Source: Bacteroidales bacterium (GTDB taxonomy: Bacteria > Bacteroidota > Bacteroidia > Bacteroidales > Marinilabiliaceae). From it: DNA of 43,280 nt. Each line of letters begins with the position of its first letter. Position 1 is the first letter of the stretch. The translations under genes were made by a program, and so were the position numbers. Positions 7,198 to 16,360 of this stretch are shown piece by piece. The stretch spans positions 1-43,280 of the forward strand of contig DUOK01000029.1 in assembly GCA_012838865.1 (NCBI GenBank), given 5' to 3'. The notes below the pieces were generated by a model. The model did no database searches. It was not told where the DNA came from and saw only the letters and a program-made list of their open reading frames with translations.

Positions 7198-9441
7198 CTA
7201 GTGTTTCTTTTCAATGCTCCAGCCACCCTTTAGGCCAAAAATGAACCAGGCCAGCGCCAGAACCCCAAGGGCAAACATCGTATCGCCGATGGAGCGCAGC
7301 CACTTGAGGGTCATCATGTAGTCCTGATTCAGAAACTCTGCAGAACGGGCGTACCACAAGCCTTCCTGAACGCTGGCAACGGTTTGGGCCAGACCAATGG
7401 GAAGAACGCTGATGAGGACCATGGCCATCAGACCAATGTTGATGAGCCAGAAGGCCCACTTCACAAACTTGTCCTTCCAGACCACCGTCGGATTCATGTC
7501 GCGCAGAACAAAGAGCATGAGTCCGATTCCCAACATGCCGTACACGCCAAAGAGGGCGGTGTGCCCGTGAACCGGGGTGGTGTTGAGGCCCTGCATATAG
7601 TAAAGGGCAATGGGTGGATTAATGAGGAAGCCAAAGATGCCGGCACCCACCAGATTCCAGAAGGCCACGGCTATAAAACTGTAGATGGGCCATTTGTAAG
7701 CCTTCACCCATTCGGCACTGCGGTACATTTTCAGGTTGTCGTAGGCCTCATAACCCACCAATACCAGGGGCACTACTTCCAGCGCGCTGAAGGAAGCGCC
7801 TATCGCCATAACCGCCGTAGGCGTTCCCGTGAAGTAGAGGTGATGGAAGGTGCCCAAAATACCCCCGGTTAAAAAGATGATGGTGGTAAAGAGTACCGCA
7901 ACGGTGGCCGTATTCACCTGAATCAGGTTCATACGTACAAAAAGGAAGGCCATAATGGTAACGGCAAAAACCTCAAAGAAGCCTTCTACCCACAGGTGCA
8001 CCACCCACCAGCGCCAGTACTCGGCAATGGCCAGGTTGGTTTGCTGGTCCCACATCAGTCCCGCCGCATAAAAAGAGGCAATGGCCACACAGGCAATTAA
8101 AAACAGGATGAGCAGGTTGCGGCTTTGCGGATGCTTTTTAAGGGCAGGAATAACCGCACGGGCCATCAAGAAGAGCCAGATAAAGAGACCGGCCAGTAGG
8201 AAACTTTGCCAGAAGCGACCCAAATCGACGTACTCGTAGCCCTGGTGTCCGAACCAAAAATTGGCGGTCAGGCCCAGTTTTTGCATTACGCCAAACCACT
8301 GTCCCGCCAGCGAGCCCACTACAATAACCAGCAGAGCGCCAAAGAGCACATCTACGCCCAGCTTTTGAAACCTGGGTTCGTAACCCGAAATGAAGGGGGC
8401 GTAGTACAAGCCGGTGGCCAGCCAGGAGGTTGCGATCCAGAAAATAGCCAGTTGCACGTGCCAGGTCCGCGAAATGGAATAAGGCAACCAGTCGGCCAGC
8501 GGTATGCCGTAAAAGGCGTGCCCTTCTACGCCGTAGTGCGCAGTTACTATGCCCATCACAATTTGCACCAACATCAGCAGCGTCACCACCCAAAAGTATT
8601 TGAGTGTAGCCTTTTGAGAGGGCGTTTGTTTGGCATCGGCCGCCGGAGACTTTTCCGGAGCCTTAAGTTCTTCCTCTTCGCGTTTGGAGGCATAGTACCA
8701 AACCATCAGGCCTATACCGGCCAGCAGAATAATCACGCTGAAGCCGGTCCACAAAATCATGGCTCCGGTTGGCTTGTTGCCAATCAGTTCATCGGCCGGC
8801 CAGTTGTTGGTATAGCTGATGTCCTGTCCCGGTCGCTCGGTAATACAAGCCCATGAAGCCCAAAAGAAAAAGGCATTCATCAGGCGTACCCGCTCCGGAT
8901 CCTTGAGGGCATCCTGAGGCAGGGCGTAGGCCTCACGCAGGTGGGCCAGTTCCGGATCGTTGGTAAACAGTCCCCCGTAATGGGCACTGTTGTGGGCAAA
9001 AGCTTCGGCACGTAAGTCGGAGATGGTAAGCAGACCGGTTTCCGGATCGTAGGTGTTGGTCCGCATATCCTGTTGCAAACGTACCTGAACCGCAGCCTTT
9101 TCGTCCTCCGCCAAGTCCCCATAGTCCTTGCCGTAAGCCTCTCTGGCCAGGCGGCTAATCATAAATTCCGCCTCGCGGTGCAACCAGTCGGCCGTCCAGT
9201 CCGGCGCCTGATAGGCTCCGTGTCCCCAAATGGACCCCAACTGCTGGCCCCCGGTCGATTGCCAGACATTCTGTCCGTCTTTTATGTCCTGCGCGGAAAA
9301 CAGCACAGCTCCGTCGCTGGCGACTACTTTATCCGGAATGGGGGGTGCCTCCCGGTAGATTTCCCTGCCGTAGTAGAGGAGTACAGCAAAGGAGATGGTC
9401 ATTACGGCTATGAAGCCCAACCACAGCTTTCTTGTCTTCAT
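7198..9441 (-). CDS. norZ: Quinol-dependent nitric oxide reductase (qNor)
   Basis: 747 residues. It reduces two NO to N2O with electrons from quinol in the inner membrane. One N-terminal helix (6-24) is followed by a periplasmic cytochrome-c-like domain without haem-binding CxxCH (about 30-220), as in single-subunit qNor, then the haem-copper-oxidase-like helices. Likely ligands: His328 (RTWHVQ) and His627 for low-spin haem b, His625 (VHGHTALFG) for haem b3, and His482 (HLWVEGFFE), His533 and His534 (TFHHLYFTG) for the non-haem iron; Glu485 in WVEG is the conserved active-site Glu. Length fits the family. It stands alone with its own promoter and terminator; no nitrite reductase, nitrous oxide reductase or NO-sensing regulator is in the window. 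It may serve NO detoxification or partial denitrification. Confidence 0.95.
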   Translation of the reverse strand: MKTRKLWLGFIAVMTISFAVLLYYGREIYREAPPIPDKVVASDGAVLFSAQDIKDGQNVWQSTGGQQLGSIWGHGAYQAPDWTADWLHREAEFMISRLAREAYGKDYGDLAEDEKAAVQVRLQQDMRTNTYDPETGLLTISDLRAEAFAHNSAHYGGLFTNDPELAHLREAYALPQDALKDPERVRLMNAFFFWASWACITERPGQDISYTNNWPADELIGNKPTGAMILWTGFSVIILLAGIGLMVWYYASKREEEELKAPEKSPAADAKQTPSQKATLKYFWVVTLLMLVQIVMGIVTAHYGVEGHAFYGIPLADWLPYSISRTWHVQLAIFWIATSWLATGLYYAPFISGYEPRFQKLGVDVLFGALLVIVVGSLAGQWFGVMQKLGLTANFWFGHQGYEYVDLGRFWQSFLLAGLFIWLFLMARAVIPALKKHPQSRNLLILFLIACVAIASFYAAGLMWDQQTNLAIAEYWRWWVVHLWVEGFFEVFAVTIMAFLFVRMNLIQVNTATVAVLFTTIIFLTGGILGTFHHLYFTGTPTAVMAIGASFSALEVVPLVLVGYEAYDNLKMYRSAEWVKAYKWPIYSFIAVAFWNLVGAGIFGFLINPPIALYYMQGLNTTPVHGHTALFGVYGMLGIGLMLFVLRDMNPTVVWKDKFVKWAFWLINIGLMAMVLISVLPIGLAQTVASVQEGLWYARSAEFLNQDYMMTLKWLRSIGDTMFALGVLALAWFIFGLKGGWSIEKKH

Positions 9442-9465
9442 GCGTATTCAGTTTTGGTTTGTGAT

Positions 9466-9479
9466 GGTTATGTATAACC
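9466..9479. promoter_or_regulatory. Inverted repeat in the qNor leader (GGTTAT-GT-ATAACC)
   Basis: Six-base perfect arms with a 2-base spacer lie between the predicted transcription start and the qNor ATG, 25 bases before the start codon. The position would suit a repressor of an NO-inducible gene. It does not match the NsrR or FNR-type consensus I know. Confidence 0.3.
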
Positions 9480-9494
9480 TTAATTTGTGTGATG

Positions 9495-9502
9495 CAAAGT
9501 TA
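9495..9502 (-). promoter_or_regulatory. Promoter -7 element (TAACTTTG) for qNor
   Basis: A perfect TAnnTTTG on the minus strand, 53 bases upstream of the qNor ATG. The -33 region is a T-rich stretch without a clean TTTG. Confidence 0.6.
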
Positions 9503-9810
9503 ATATTAAAACAATATAAAAAGACCTTGTTGTCCACATTGAAAGGGTAGGATTTTCATTTGAAAACCTGATGGTTGTGGGTAAAATGATTGATTATCTG
9601 AATGATATTGGTTTTCAGCGGGACTTTTGTTTGGGTTTATTTAGAATAAGTCTATCTGAAGGGGCCTGATGTTGGGACGGAAAGCAAAAGTTTAGGGCTT
9701 GTTAGCAAGGACTAAAGAAGAATATGTTTTACTTTGTTTGGTGTGTGGTTGGGGGACTGGTGCAACTTTTTGTTGATTTTTGGGTAGAAATAAAAAATAT
9801 TTAGGATTTG

Positions 9811-12027
9811 ATGTTGTTTCGTTTTTGGTTTCCTTTTTTGGCGCATAAGCTTAGGCCGCTTGTGCAGATAATAAGCCTAATGGCAATTTTTGGGGGCAGT
9901 CCCCTTGCTTTGCAGGCCCAGGTTGGGCATGGCGGGCAGCCTTCTTCGCTTCCTGCCACCAAGGCCTATGAGGCCGGCGTGCCGGTCGAGCGTATGCCGG
10001 CTTTGCCGCAATCGGTGGCGGCCGACCGCGCGGCGGTACAGGCCGGTAAGGGACAACCCTTACGTTTCGCCCATCCATTTTTTGTGAATTACAGTCCCGA
10101 GAACTCCGGCGTTTGGCAGCAACGTAAGGACGGGACACGGGTATGGCGACTGGCTTTGCAGTCGCCCGGTGCCTATTCGCTTAATCTTATTTTCGATCGT
10201 TTTTCCCTCGCTGAAAATGACAGCCTTTTCTTGTACAATCCTTCCCAGGAGGTGGTCTTGGGTGCCTTTACCCAAAAGAACAACCAGGCGTCCGGCATCC
10301 TGGCAACGGCCCCTATTCCCGGTGAGGAGGTGATTGTAGAGCTGGTGGTATCTCCCTTATCGCAACGCCATTCTGACTTGCTTATTGGCGCAGTTAATCA
10401 CGATTATCTGAATGTAAGCAGGCTTTTGGCCTTAAAAAGCAGTCGCTTTGGTCGCCGTGGCAGCTGCCACGCCGATTTCACCTGTGAGGAAGACCTGCTG
10501 ATTCAGGAGGCGGGTCAGGCCGTTGCACGTTTGATTATTGACGGTACCGAGTTGTGTTCAGGAACCCTGATGAACAACAGTCGTAACGACGGCACGCCGT
10601 ATGTGTTGACCGCAGCCCATTGTTTGCCGGGGGAGGATTCGCACAACACGGTAGTTTTTACTTTTAATTACCAGGTACCCAACTGCAATGCCGCGATTGA
10701 GGGCAGTTCTGTACAAACGGTGTCGGGCTCGTTGCGACGGGCCTTCAAAAGCGAATTGGATATGGCGCTTCTGGAGATGTCTGAGCCGCCCCCTGCAGCC
10801 TATCGTCCTTATTGGGCGGGGTGGACCCGCACGCAGTCGCCCCAGGCGCCTGTGCGCTCCATTCATCATCCCGAAGGAGATATGAAATCTGTGGCCCGTT
10901 CAGCAAGCGCCCCTGTTGCCACAACTTTCCAGTATTTTGCCGCTCAGGGCCACTGGCAGGTGGCCCGTTGGGAGGAGGGAACTACACAGGGCGGCTCTTC
11001 GGGCGGGGGATTGTTCGATGCAAGTGGCAAGCTTATCGGCTTCTTGTCGGGTGGCTGGGCCACCTGCAGCAATCCGGTGAATGATTATTTTGGCCGTTTG
11101 GGTGTCGCCTGGGATTATGCTGCTGAGGCAGAGGCCCAACTGGCTGCCTGGCTCGACCCGGATGGTAGCCATCCTCAATCCCTCGAGGGCACCTGGTTTT
11201 ATTCTGAACCGGTGGAACGCTGGTCCAACCAGCATCTTGATGAAACCGCCGGCTGGTGGGCACCGCCAACTGGTGGCGGGCCTTATTCGGGACATAACGC
11301 TGCGCGCGATGTGGCCTTTGCAGAGATGTACGGCACCTTTGCCAAAGCCAAACTGCATGGTTTTTATGTGGTTCCGGCCCGATCGCCCCTGCCGGTACCC
11401 TCCCCCAGTACGCAGCAACTGAGTTTGAAGGTCTGGCAAGGGATTGATGCCCCCGAAGAGCTGATTTGGTCGGCCAACAACGTAGGCCTTTCCCAATTGC
11501 CCGATCGGCGTGAATACCTGGTTTCTCTGACTGCTCCTTTGGAAGTGAGTGGCCAGATCTGGGTGGGGATGGAGCTGAACTACCCTGCCGGCATCGACAG
11601 TTTTGCCTTGTATCAGTCGCCCTTCTCGCCGGAGCGTGTGAATACCGCCTGGTTGCGGTCGGCCGACGGCCAGTGGCTTGCTTTTGATGAGCGACATCCA
11701 GATGTTGGTCCCGCCTCCTTTTGGCTGGATGTCCTGTTGTCGGAGGTGGAGTTGCTCGACACGCTGGTTGCACCGCCGGCAGCAGGCGCTGCTCGCGTGG
11801 TTCCCAATCCTTTACGTGGAAATACTTTAACGCTTTTATTGCCCGAAATTAACGGGCATGCCCGGGTTTCCATTTATACCCTGTCGGGCCAGCGGGTACA
11901 ACAGCAGCAGGTACTGATCTACAATGGCAGAGGCACCTTGACCACCGGCACTTTGGCTCCCGGTGTTTATCTTCTCCACCTGAATGTGGGTAGTAAGCGC
12001 TTTGTGGAAAAACTGGTGGTTCAGTAG
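9811..12027 (+). CDS. Secreted trypsin-fold serine protease, lysyl-endopeptidase-like, with type IX secretion signal
   Basis: 738 residues from the ATG at 9811; a TTG one codon earlier is ignored. Signal peptide about 1-36 (ending LALQA), a propeptide-like beta domain to ~200, then an S1 protease domain with His270 (TAAHC), Asp317 (LDMALLEM) and Ser397 (GGSSGGGLFD). FTFNYQVPNC and the GSSGG form resemble Achromobacter/Lysobacter lysyl endopeptidases more than trypsin. A middle beta region (about 460-640) follows. The last ~75 residues (from VVPNPLRG, with VSIYTLSGQ and LAPGVYLLHL) are a type A C-terminal domain for the type IX secretion system. The protein is therefore probably exported across the outer membrane. 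Lys specificity is inferred from resemblance only. Confidence 0.88.
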   Translation: MLFRFWFPFLAHKLRPLVQIISLMAIFGGSPLALQAQVGHGGQPSSLPATKAYEAGVPVERMPALPQSVAADRAAVQAGKGQPLRFAHPFFVNYSPENSGVWQQRKDGTRVWRLALQSPGAYSLNLIFDRFSLAENDSLFLYNPSQEVVLGAFTQKNNQASGILATAPIPGEEVIVELVVSPLSQRHSDLLIGAVNHDYLNVSRLLALKSSRFGRRGSCHADFTCEEDLLIQEAGQAVARLIIDGTELCSGTLMNNSRNDGTPYVLTAAHCLPGEDSHNTVVFTFNYQVPNCNAAIEGSSVQTVSGSLRRAFKSELDMALLEMSEPPPAAYRPYWAGWTRTQSPQAPVRSIHHPEGDMKSVARSASAPVATTFQYFAAQGHWQVARWEEGTTQGGSSGGGLFDASGKLIGFLSGGWATCSNPVNDYFGRLGVAWDYAAEAEAQLAAWLDPDGSHPQSLEGTWFYSEPVERWSNQHLDETAGWWAPPTGGGPYSGHNAARDVAFAEMYGTFAKAKLHGFYVVPARSPLPVPSPSTQQLSLKVWQGIDAPEELIWSANNVGLSQLPDRREYLVSLTAPLEVSGQIWVGMELNYPAGIDSFALYQSPFSPERVNTAWLRSADGQWLAFDERHPDVGPASFWLDVLLSEVELLDTLVAPPAAGAARVVPNPLRGNTLTLLLPEINGHARVSIYTLSGQRVQQQQVLIYNGRGTLTTGTLAPGVYLLHLNVGSKRFVEKLVVQ

Positions 12028-12049
12028 CGTGTTGGGGAGTTTGTGGAAC

Positions 12050-13081
12050 TTAGCCTGTGATTTTCAGGTTGTCGATGCAAAGGAGGAGCGGAAGCCGGCT
12101 GCCTGAGGCGGCCTCGTCTCTGGAAGAGCTCAGTCGCAGCCTTATTTCATTGACCGCTCCTAAGGGACGGAGGTCGATGGCCGTCCATTCTTCAATCAGG
12201 TAGTTGCGGCGTCGGTTTTCGAAGCGGAAATCGGCCAGATAAAAGGGAATCTCTCCTGTTTTGTTGCCCAGGTTATCGTAGCCTTCGATGGTCACTAAAA
12301 ACCAGTCGAGGGGATTGGCCTGACTCTCATCACCGAAGCGTGGGAAATTTTCCAAACCGGTACGCATGTAATGGTAGCTCAGGGCAGAGTTGGTCAGACT
12401 GATGCTGTGAAATTGTTGTTCCCTGCCGTCCGGAAAATAGAAGTTTCGAACTGTTGCGCTGTTGGGGGTATGCATGACCATAAATACTTCATCCGGTTTT
12501 TTGGGGGCATGGGCCGAAAAGGGAGAGGGGAGCGTGCTGAAACTTTGTCCCGCCAGATTGCTCAGGGCAAAACCGCTCCAGTCTTCTTGCTGGTTGCCGT
12601 GGCTTGGAAAGAAGAGGTTCTTGGTGCTGAAACCATTGGACGGGTGTTCCGGCATTTGCAACCAAAGGCTGTCGCTGTTGAGCGCAAATTCCTGAAAATT
12701 TACCCATACAATGGTGCTGACAGGAATCAGCAGGGTGTCGCTCCCGTAGGGGGTGCTTACTACAAAGTGGTAGTCGAGCCGTCCCAATTCCCGGGACTGG
12801 TGCAGCAACTCTTTTTCGGTGGACAACAATTCGTTGTTGAGCAACCACTGGTAACTGGCATCCACTTCGTAACTGACGCGTGGGGATAAGCGCAGGGTGT
12901 CGCCCACCTCCAGTTCAAAACCGGTGGCAGGCATTTTTATGTGCGCTCCCGGTGCCGGAATGTCTTTCTCGTTGTTGGCGCAGGAGGCGGCTACAACAAG
13001 AAGCCCGAGAAGGATAATACGAAGGGAAAGTCCCGACAAACCATACCGCGCAGCGGCCTTATTTGCTGTTGTAGTTCTCAT
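12050..13081 (-). CDS. DUF4465 lipoprotein
   Basis: 343 residues. A hydrophobic segment ending LLVVAASC gives lipobox Cys34. An Ig/PKD-like stretch (about 45-125, with YQWLLNN) is followed by a DUF4465 domain (about 145-343), recognisable from DWSGFALSN, DWFLVTIEGYD, GEIPFYLADFRF and LLLCIDNLKI. DUF4465 proteins are surface lipoproteins found in Bacteroidota, often near TonB receptors. It is the last gene of a minus-strand operon, 36 bases after the thioredoxin-fold gene. The BtuB-type receptor 4.5 kb away is transcribed in the opposite direction, so a link is only possible. The molecular function is unknown. Confidence 0.75.
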   Translation of the reverse strand: MRTTTANKAAARYGLSGLSLRIILLGLLVVAASCANNEKDIPAPGAHIKMPATGFELEVGDTLRLSPRVSYEVDASYQWLLNNELLSTEKELLHQSRELGRLDYHFVVSTPYGSDTLLIPVSTIVWVNFQEFALNSDSLWLQMPEHPSNGFSTKNLFFPSHGNQQEDWSGFALSNLAGQSFSTLPSPFSAHAPKKPDEVFMVMHTPNSATVRNFYFPDGREQQFHSISLTNSALSYHYMRTGLENFPRFGDESQANPLDWFLVTIEGYDNLGNKTGEIPFYLADFRFENRRRNYLIEEWTAIDLRPLGAVNEIRLRLSSSRDEAASGSRLPLLLCIDNLKITG

Positions 13082-13117
13082 TTTCAGCTGTTGCTTGGGT
13101 GAGCTGTGAAGCCTGTA

Positions 13118-14536
13118 TTATTGCTTCAGCAGGTGATCGATGAAGCCGGGCAATTGTTCCACATCGAGGCGCTTGGCCGCAATTTTCTTGTCGCGATCGA
13201 GCACATAAATCATGGGGGTGGAACGTATGTCGTAATAGGCCCTGAAGCGTGTCTGGTGGTAGGGATCGTAAACATTAAGCCAGTCGTGCAAGCCATGCTG
13301 ATCTACAAAGCCCTGCCACTCCTCCTTGTCGGCCATGCTGTAAACGGCAAAAACCTGTACGCCTTTATTGCGGTAGGGTAAAAACACCTCCTTATAGAGT
13401 TTGGGTATAGCCGTTTTGCAGTGTCCGCAGGAGGGTTCGTAAAAAACAAGGACCGTTACGGGTGCTTGTACTTCGTGCAAACGGTAGATGGGGCCGTCGA
13501 GACTTTCCATTTGCAGGTCGCGTGCGGTATTGCCCAGGAGGGTTGGTTTAATTTCACGAACCCGGGTGCGCAGTTGTTCCAGAAATTCGTCGGTCGACCA
13601 GTCGGCTTCGCCCGAAAGATAGTAGCGCTCGGCCAGGGCGACCATGGCGGCATCCATACCCATAATCTTGCTTTCATTGGCACGATTGAAGAGGAATTGA
13701 ACCAAAAAGCGGAACATTTCTTCGTTGCCCCGACTTTGTTCAATGAGGCGAATGGAAGCCTCACTCACGGTGTCGGGAATCTGAGGCAGCACGCGCTCGA
13801 AATATTGCTCCAGTTTATTTACAAAGAAGGGGGTGCGTAAAAGTCGCTCGTCTTGAAAATCAATGTTGTCGAAATAATGGGCTTTGTAATAATGGTAACG
13901 TTTGGCTTGCAGGAGCGAATCGGGATTGGAGGTGTTGGCGGGTAGCTCAAAATCTGGAATTTCCGGGTCTCTCATTGCTTTGATGAAACTGGCAAAGAAG
14001 GTTTCGGGGTGTTCCTGCACGGCACGGTCCCAGTAGTCGGCCACTTCCTGGTTGACCTTTTGCAGTTGTTGGCTCAGGTCGGCCACCCTGGCTTGTTGTC
14101 CCTCGTTGGCTTTTATTTCGTTGCGCAGCGCTTCGGACTCTTTTTGCTTTTGCATTAAAAAGCGCTGATAAGCGAGAAACAGGCCCGGCTCTTTGGCTCC
14201 GGTGATTTGCATTTTGCCTACCAAATCGGCCGTGTCTGTCTGGATGCTGAAGTTTTGTTCGTCGTTAATCAGCACATCAAAATACTTGCCGTTGGGCAGG
14301 TAAAATAGATACAATCCGCCCGGCAGGGCTTCTTCTTGTTGAAACACGGCCAGTCCCGTTCCGCTGATGGGTACGGTGTCGGTTACGTACATGCGCTTGT
14401 TGAAGTAATAGCCCAGGATCAATTCCTGGTTTTGAAAGCCGTTGAGTTGTACCTGAATGTTGTGCCCCCGGGAGGCGGTCGCCGGTAGGGCGATGGCCGT
14501 TGCCAGCAGCAACAAAAGCGTGATGTGTTTTCTCAT
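13118..14536 (-). CDS. Exported thioredoxin-fold protein (TlpA/DUF5106-like)
   Basis: 472 residues from the ATG at 14536, which begins a signal peptide (MRKHITLLLLLATAIALPA). The longer frame from 14593 would overlap pepP and hide that signal. A DUF4369-like beta domain (about 25-120) is followed by a charged helical segment with coiled-coil character (about 125-185), a DUF5106-like helical region (to ~330), and a thioredoxin-like domain (about 335-472). The redox motif is CGHC, Cys370 and Cys373, in YEPSCGHCKTAIPKL; the cis-Pro is in RSTPMIYVL. It probably acts in the periplasm in disulfide reduction or exchange. It lies 26 bases after pepP and 36 before the DUF4465 gene. Confidence 0.82.
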   Translation of the reverse strand: MRKHITLLLLLATAIALPATASRGHNIQVQLNGFQNQELILGYYFNKRMYVTDTVPISGTGLAVFQQEEALPGGLYLFYLPNGKYFDVLINDEQNFSIQTDTADLVGKMQITGAKEPGLFLAYQRFLMQKQKESEALRNEIKANEGQQARVADLSQQLQKVNQEVADYWDRAVQEHPETFFASFIKAMRDPEIPDFELPANTSNPDSLLQAKRYHYYKAHYFDNIDFQDERLLRTPFFVNKLEQYFERVLPQIPDTVSEASIRLIEQSRGNEEMFRFLVQFLFNRANESKIMGMDAAMVALAERYYLSGEADWSTDEFLEQLRTRVREIKPTLLGNTARDLQMESLDGPIYRLHEVQAPVTVLVFYEPSCGHCKTAIPKLYKEVFLPYRNKGVQVFAVYSMADKEEWQGFVDQHGLHDWLNVYDPYHQTRFRAYYDIRSTPMIYVLDRDKKIAAKRLDVEQLPGFIDHLLKQ

Positions 14537-14562
14537 GGTATAAGACAAATCGTTTGTATCGT

Positions 14563-16341
14563 TTAAATTGCTTTGGTTTTTTCTTTCAACCACTGTTGAT
14601 GGTCCTGGTCGAGACGCGGTGCCAATTGTTCGTAAACGCGTTGGTGGTAATTGTTGAACCAGGCTTTTTCATCGGGTGTGAGTAAGCCGGCATCTACCAG
14701 TCGGCTGTCGATGGGACAAAGCGTTAATGTTTCAAAGTCCATAAAGGTGCCAAATTCACTTTCTTGCTTTACGCGACTGAGGATCAGGTTTTCGATGCGA
14801 ATGCCGTACTGGTCGCGTCGGTATACCCCGGGCTCGTTGGAGCTGATCATGCCGGGTTCCATTTCAATGCCGTTGTCTTGCGGCCGGATGCTCTGTGGTC
14901 CCTCGTGCACGTTTAGGAAGTAGCCGATGCCGTGTCCGGTACCGTGCCCGTAGTTGAGACCATGCTCCCACAAAGCTTTGCGCGCCAGTATGTCGAGGTG
15001 GACGCCTCGCGTTCCTTTGGGAAATACGGCACAGGCCAGGGCAATGTGCCCCTTCAGTACAAGGGTGTAGTCGGTGCGTGCCTGCTCCGGAAACTTGCCC
15101 AAGGGCACGGTACGTGTGATGTCGGTGGTGCCGCCGTGGTATTGGCCCCCGGAATCTATGAGGTAGAGTCCTTCGGGCTTCAATTCAACATCGCTTTCTT
15201 CATTTACACTGTAATGTACAATGGCGCCGTGCCCGGCATAACCGGAGATGGTGCCGAAGGATTCGCCTACGAATCCGGGCTGGGCAGCCCGGAAGGACTT
15301 GAGTTTTTGGGCAGCGGAGAGCTCGGTGATTTTTTCTTTACCCACATGGTCTTCGAGCCATTTTAGGAAATGCACCATGGCTACGCCATCGTTAAGCAGG
15401 GTCTCACGCAGGTGCTGTACCTCGGTGTCCGATTTTTGGGCTTTGAGGCGGGTAAGGGGACTAAGTTGTTCTTTTTTGGTGACCTTGGGGGAGAGTGCCG
15501 CGAAGATGGCGGAGTTGGTCCGGTCCGGGTCCAAGAGCACGGTGGCGTCTTCAGGAATGTGGCGGATGTGCTTGTAGATTTCTTCGTAAAGGGACACTTT
15601 AATGTTGTCGGCCTCCAGCTTACGTGCAATCTGGGCCGTCAGCTTGTGGGGGTTGATGAAGAGTTTGACCTGACTGGTTTCTACGATCATGAAGGCGTGA
15701 AATACCGGATTGTAGGGGACGTCGTTGCCCCGCAGGTTAAGTACCCAGGCTATTTCGTCGAGGGCCGCACTGATGTAGTGACTGGCGCCATTTTTACGCA
15801 TAATTTGGTGCACCTGTTCCAGTTTTTCGGAGCGACTGGCGCCACACCACTTTTCCTCATGAAGAAATACATCGTTCTCGGGAATGGGGGGGCGACCGTC
15901 GTAAACTTCTTCAGCTACCGCATGGGACGCATCTACGCTGACCTGGGCGGTGCGCAATTCACGACTGATGCGACGCAGGAGGCTTACCGAGACGGTTTCT
16001 CCGTTGACAGCTACTTTACTGCCGGGCATGAGCACTTCACCCAGCCATTGGGTGTAATCGGGTACGCCCGGGTCGCCTTCTCTGAACAGCTGAATGCACT
16101 GGGCATCGAGCTCGTCCTCTGCCTGTAAAAAATACCTGGAGTCGGTCCATAAGCCCGCTTCTTCGGTGGTTACCACCAGGGTACCGGCTGAACCGGTAAA
16201 ACCGCTGAACCATTCCCGTATTTTCCAATGTTCTGAAGGGTACTCGCTTAAGTGCGGATCGCCGGAAGGGATGATGCATGCTTCCACGCCTAAGGCGTCC
16301 ATTTTGTTTCGAAGGGCCAGGAGTCGCTCAGATATTTGCAT
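14563..16341 (-). CDS. pepP: Xaa-Pro aminopeptidase, long three-domain form
   Basis: 592 residues. It removes N-terminal residues that precede proline; no signal peptide, so cytoplasmic. Two creatinase-like N domains (about 5-155 and 160-315), then the M24B pita-bread domain (about 318-535) and a C-terminal M24_C segment. The five metal ligands are present: Asp396 (LIDSGGQY), Asp407 (TTDITRT), His470 (GHGTGHGIG), Glu503 (SNEPGVY) and Glu537-equivalent Glu517 (IRIENL). Spacing and length match the eukaryotic-like XPNPEP1 form found in Bacteroidota. It is the second gene of the four-gene operon, 19 bases after the DUF4097-like gene. Confidence 0.93.
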   Translation of the reverse strand: MQISERLLALRNKMDALGVEACIIPSGDPHLSEYPSEHWKIREWFSGFTGSAGTLVVTTEEAGLWTDSRYFLQAEDELDAQCIQLFREGDPGVPDYTQWLGEVLMPGSKVAVNGETVSVSLLRRISRELRTAQVSVDASHAVAEEVYDGRPPIPENDVFLHEEKWCGASRSEKLEQVHQIMRKNGASHYISAALDEIAWVLNLRGNDVPYNPVFHAFMIVETSQVKLFINPHKLTAQIARKLEADNIKVSLYEEIYKHIRHIPEDATVLLDPDRTNSAIFAALSPKVTKKEQLSPLTRLKAQKSDTEVQHLRETLLNDGVAMVHFLKWLEDHVGKEKITELSAAQKLKSFRAAQPGFVGESFGTISGYAGHGAIVHYSVNEESDVELKPEGLYLIDSGGQYHGGTTDITRTVPLGKFPEQARTDYTLVLKGHIALACAVFPKGTRGVHLDILARKALWEHGLNYGHGTGHGIGYFLNVHEGPQSIRPQDNGIEMEPGMISSNEPGVYRRDQYGIRIENLILSRVKQESEFGTFMDFETLTLCPIDSRLVDAGLLTPDEKAWFNNYHQRVYEQLAPRLDQDHQQWLKEKTKAI

Positions 16342-16360
16342 AGCTGTGATTTTTGTTTGA

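Larger units (their letters stand above)
9442..9810. other. Intergenic region between qNor and the protease gene
   Basis: 369 bases between divergent genes. The qNor side holds a promoter and a small inverted repeat, listed separately. The remainder is A/T-rich. There is no good TAnnTTTG box close to the protease start, and I see no gene, RNA element or FNR-like TTGAT-N4-ATCAA site. Confidence 0.6.

Noticed and set aside
10900-11773. Long minus-strand frames (246 and 265 codons) inside the protease gene
   Set aside because: They lie antisense to a gene with intact catalytic motifs; compositions are Arg/Pro/Gly-rich as expected from shadows of G/C-rich coding DNA.
15370-16128. 252-codon plus-strand frame antisense to pepP
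   Set aside because: pepP has all metal ligands; the opposite frame shows no recognisable domain or start context.
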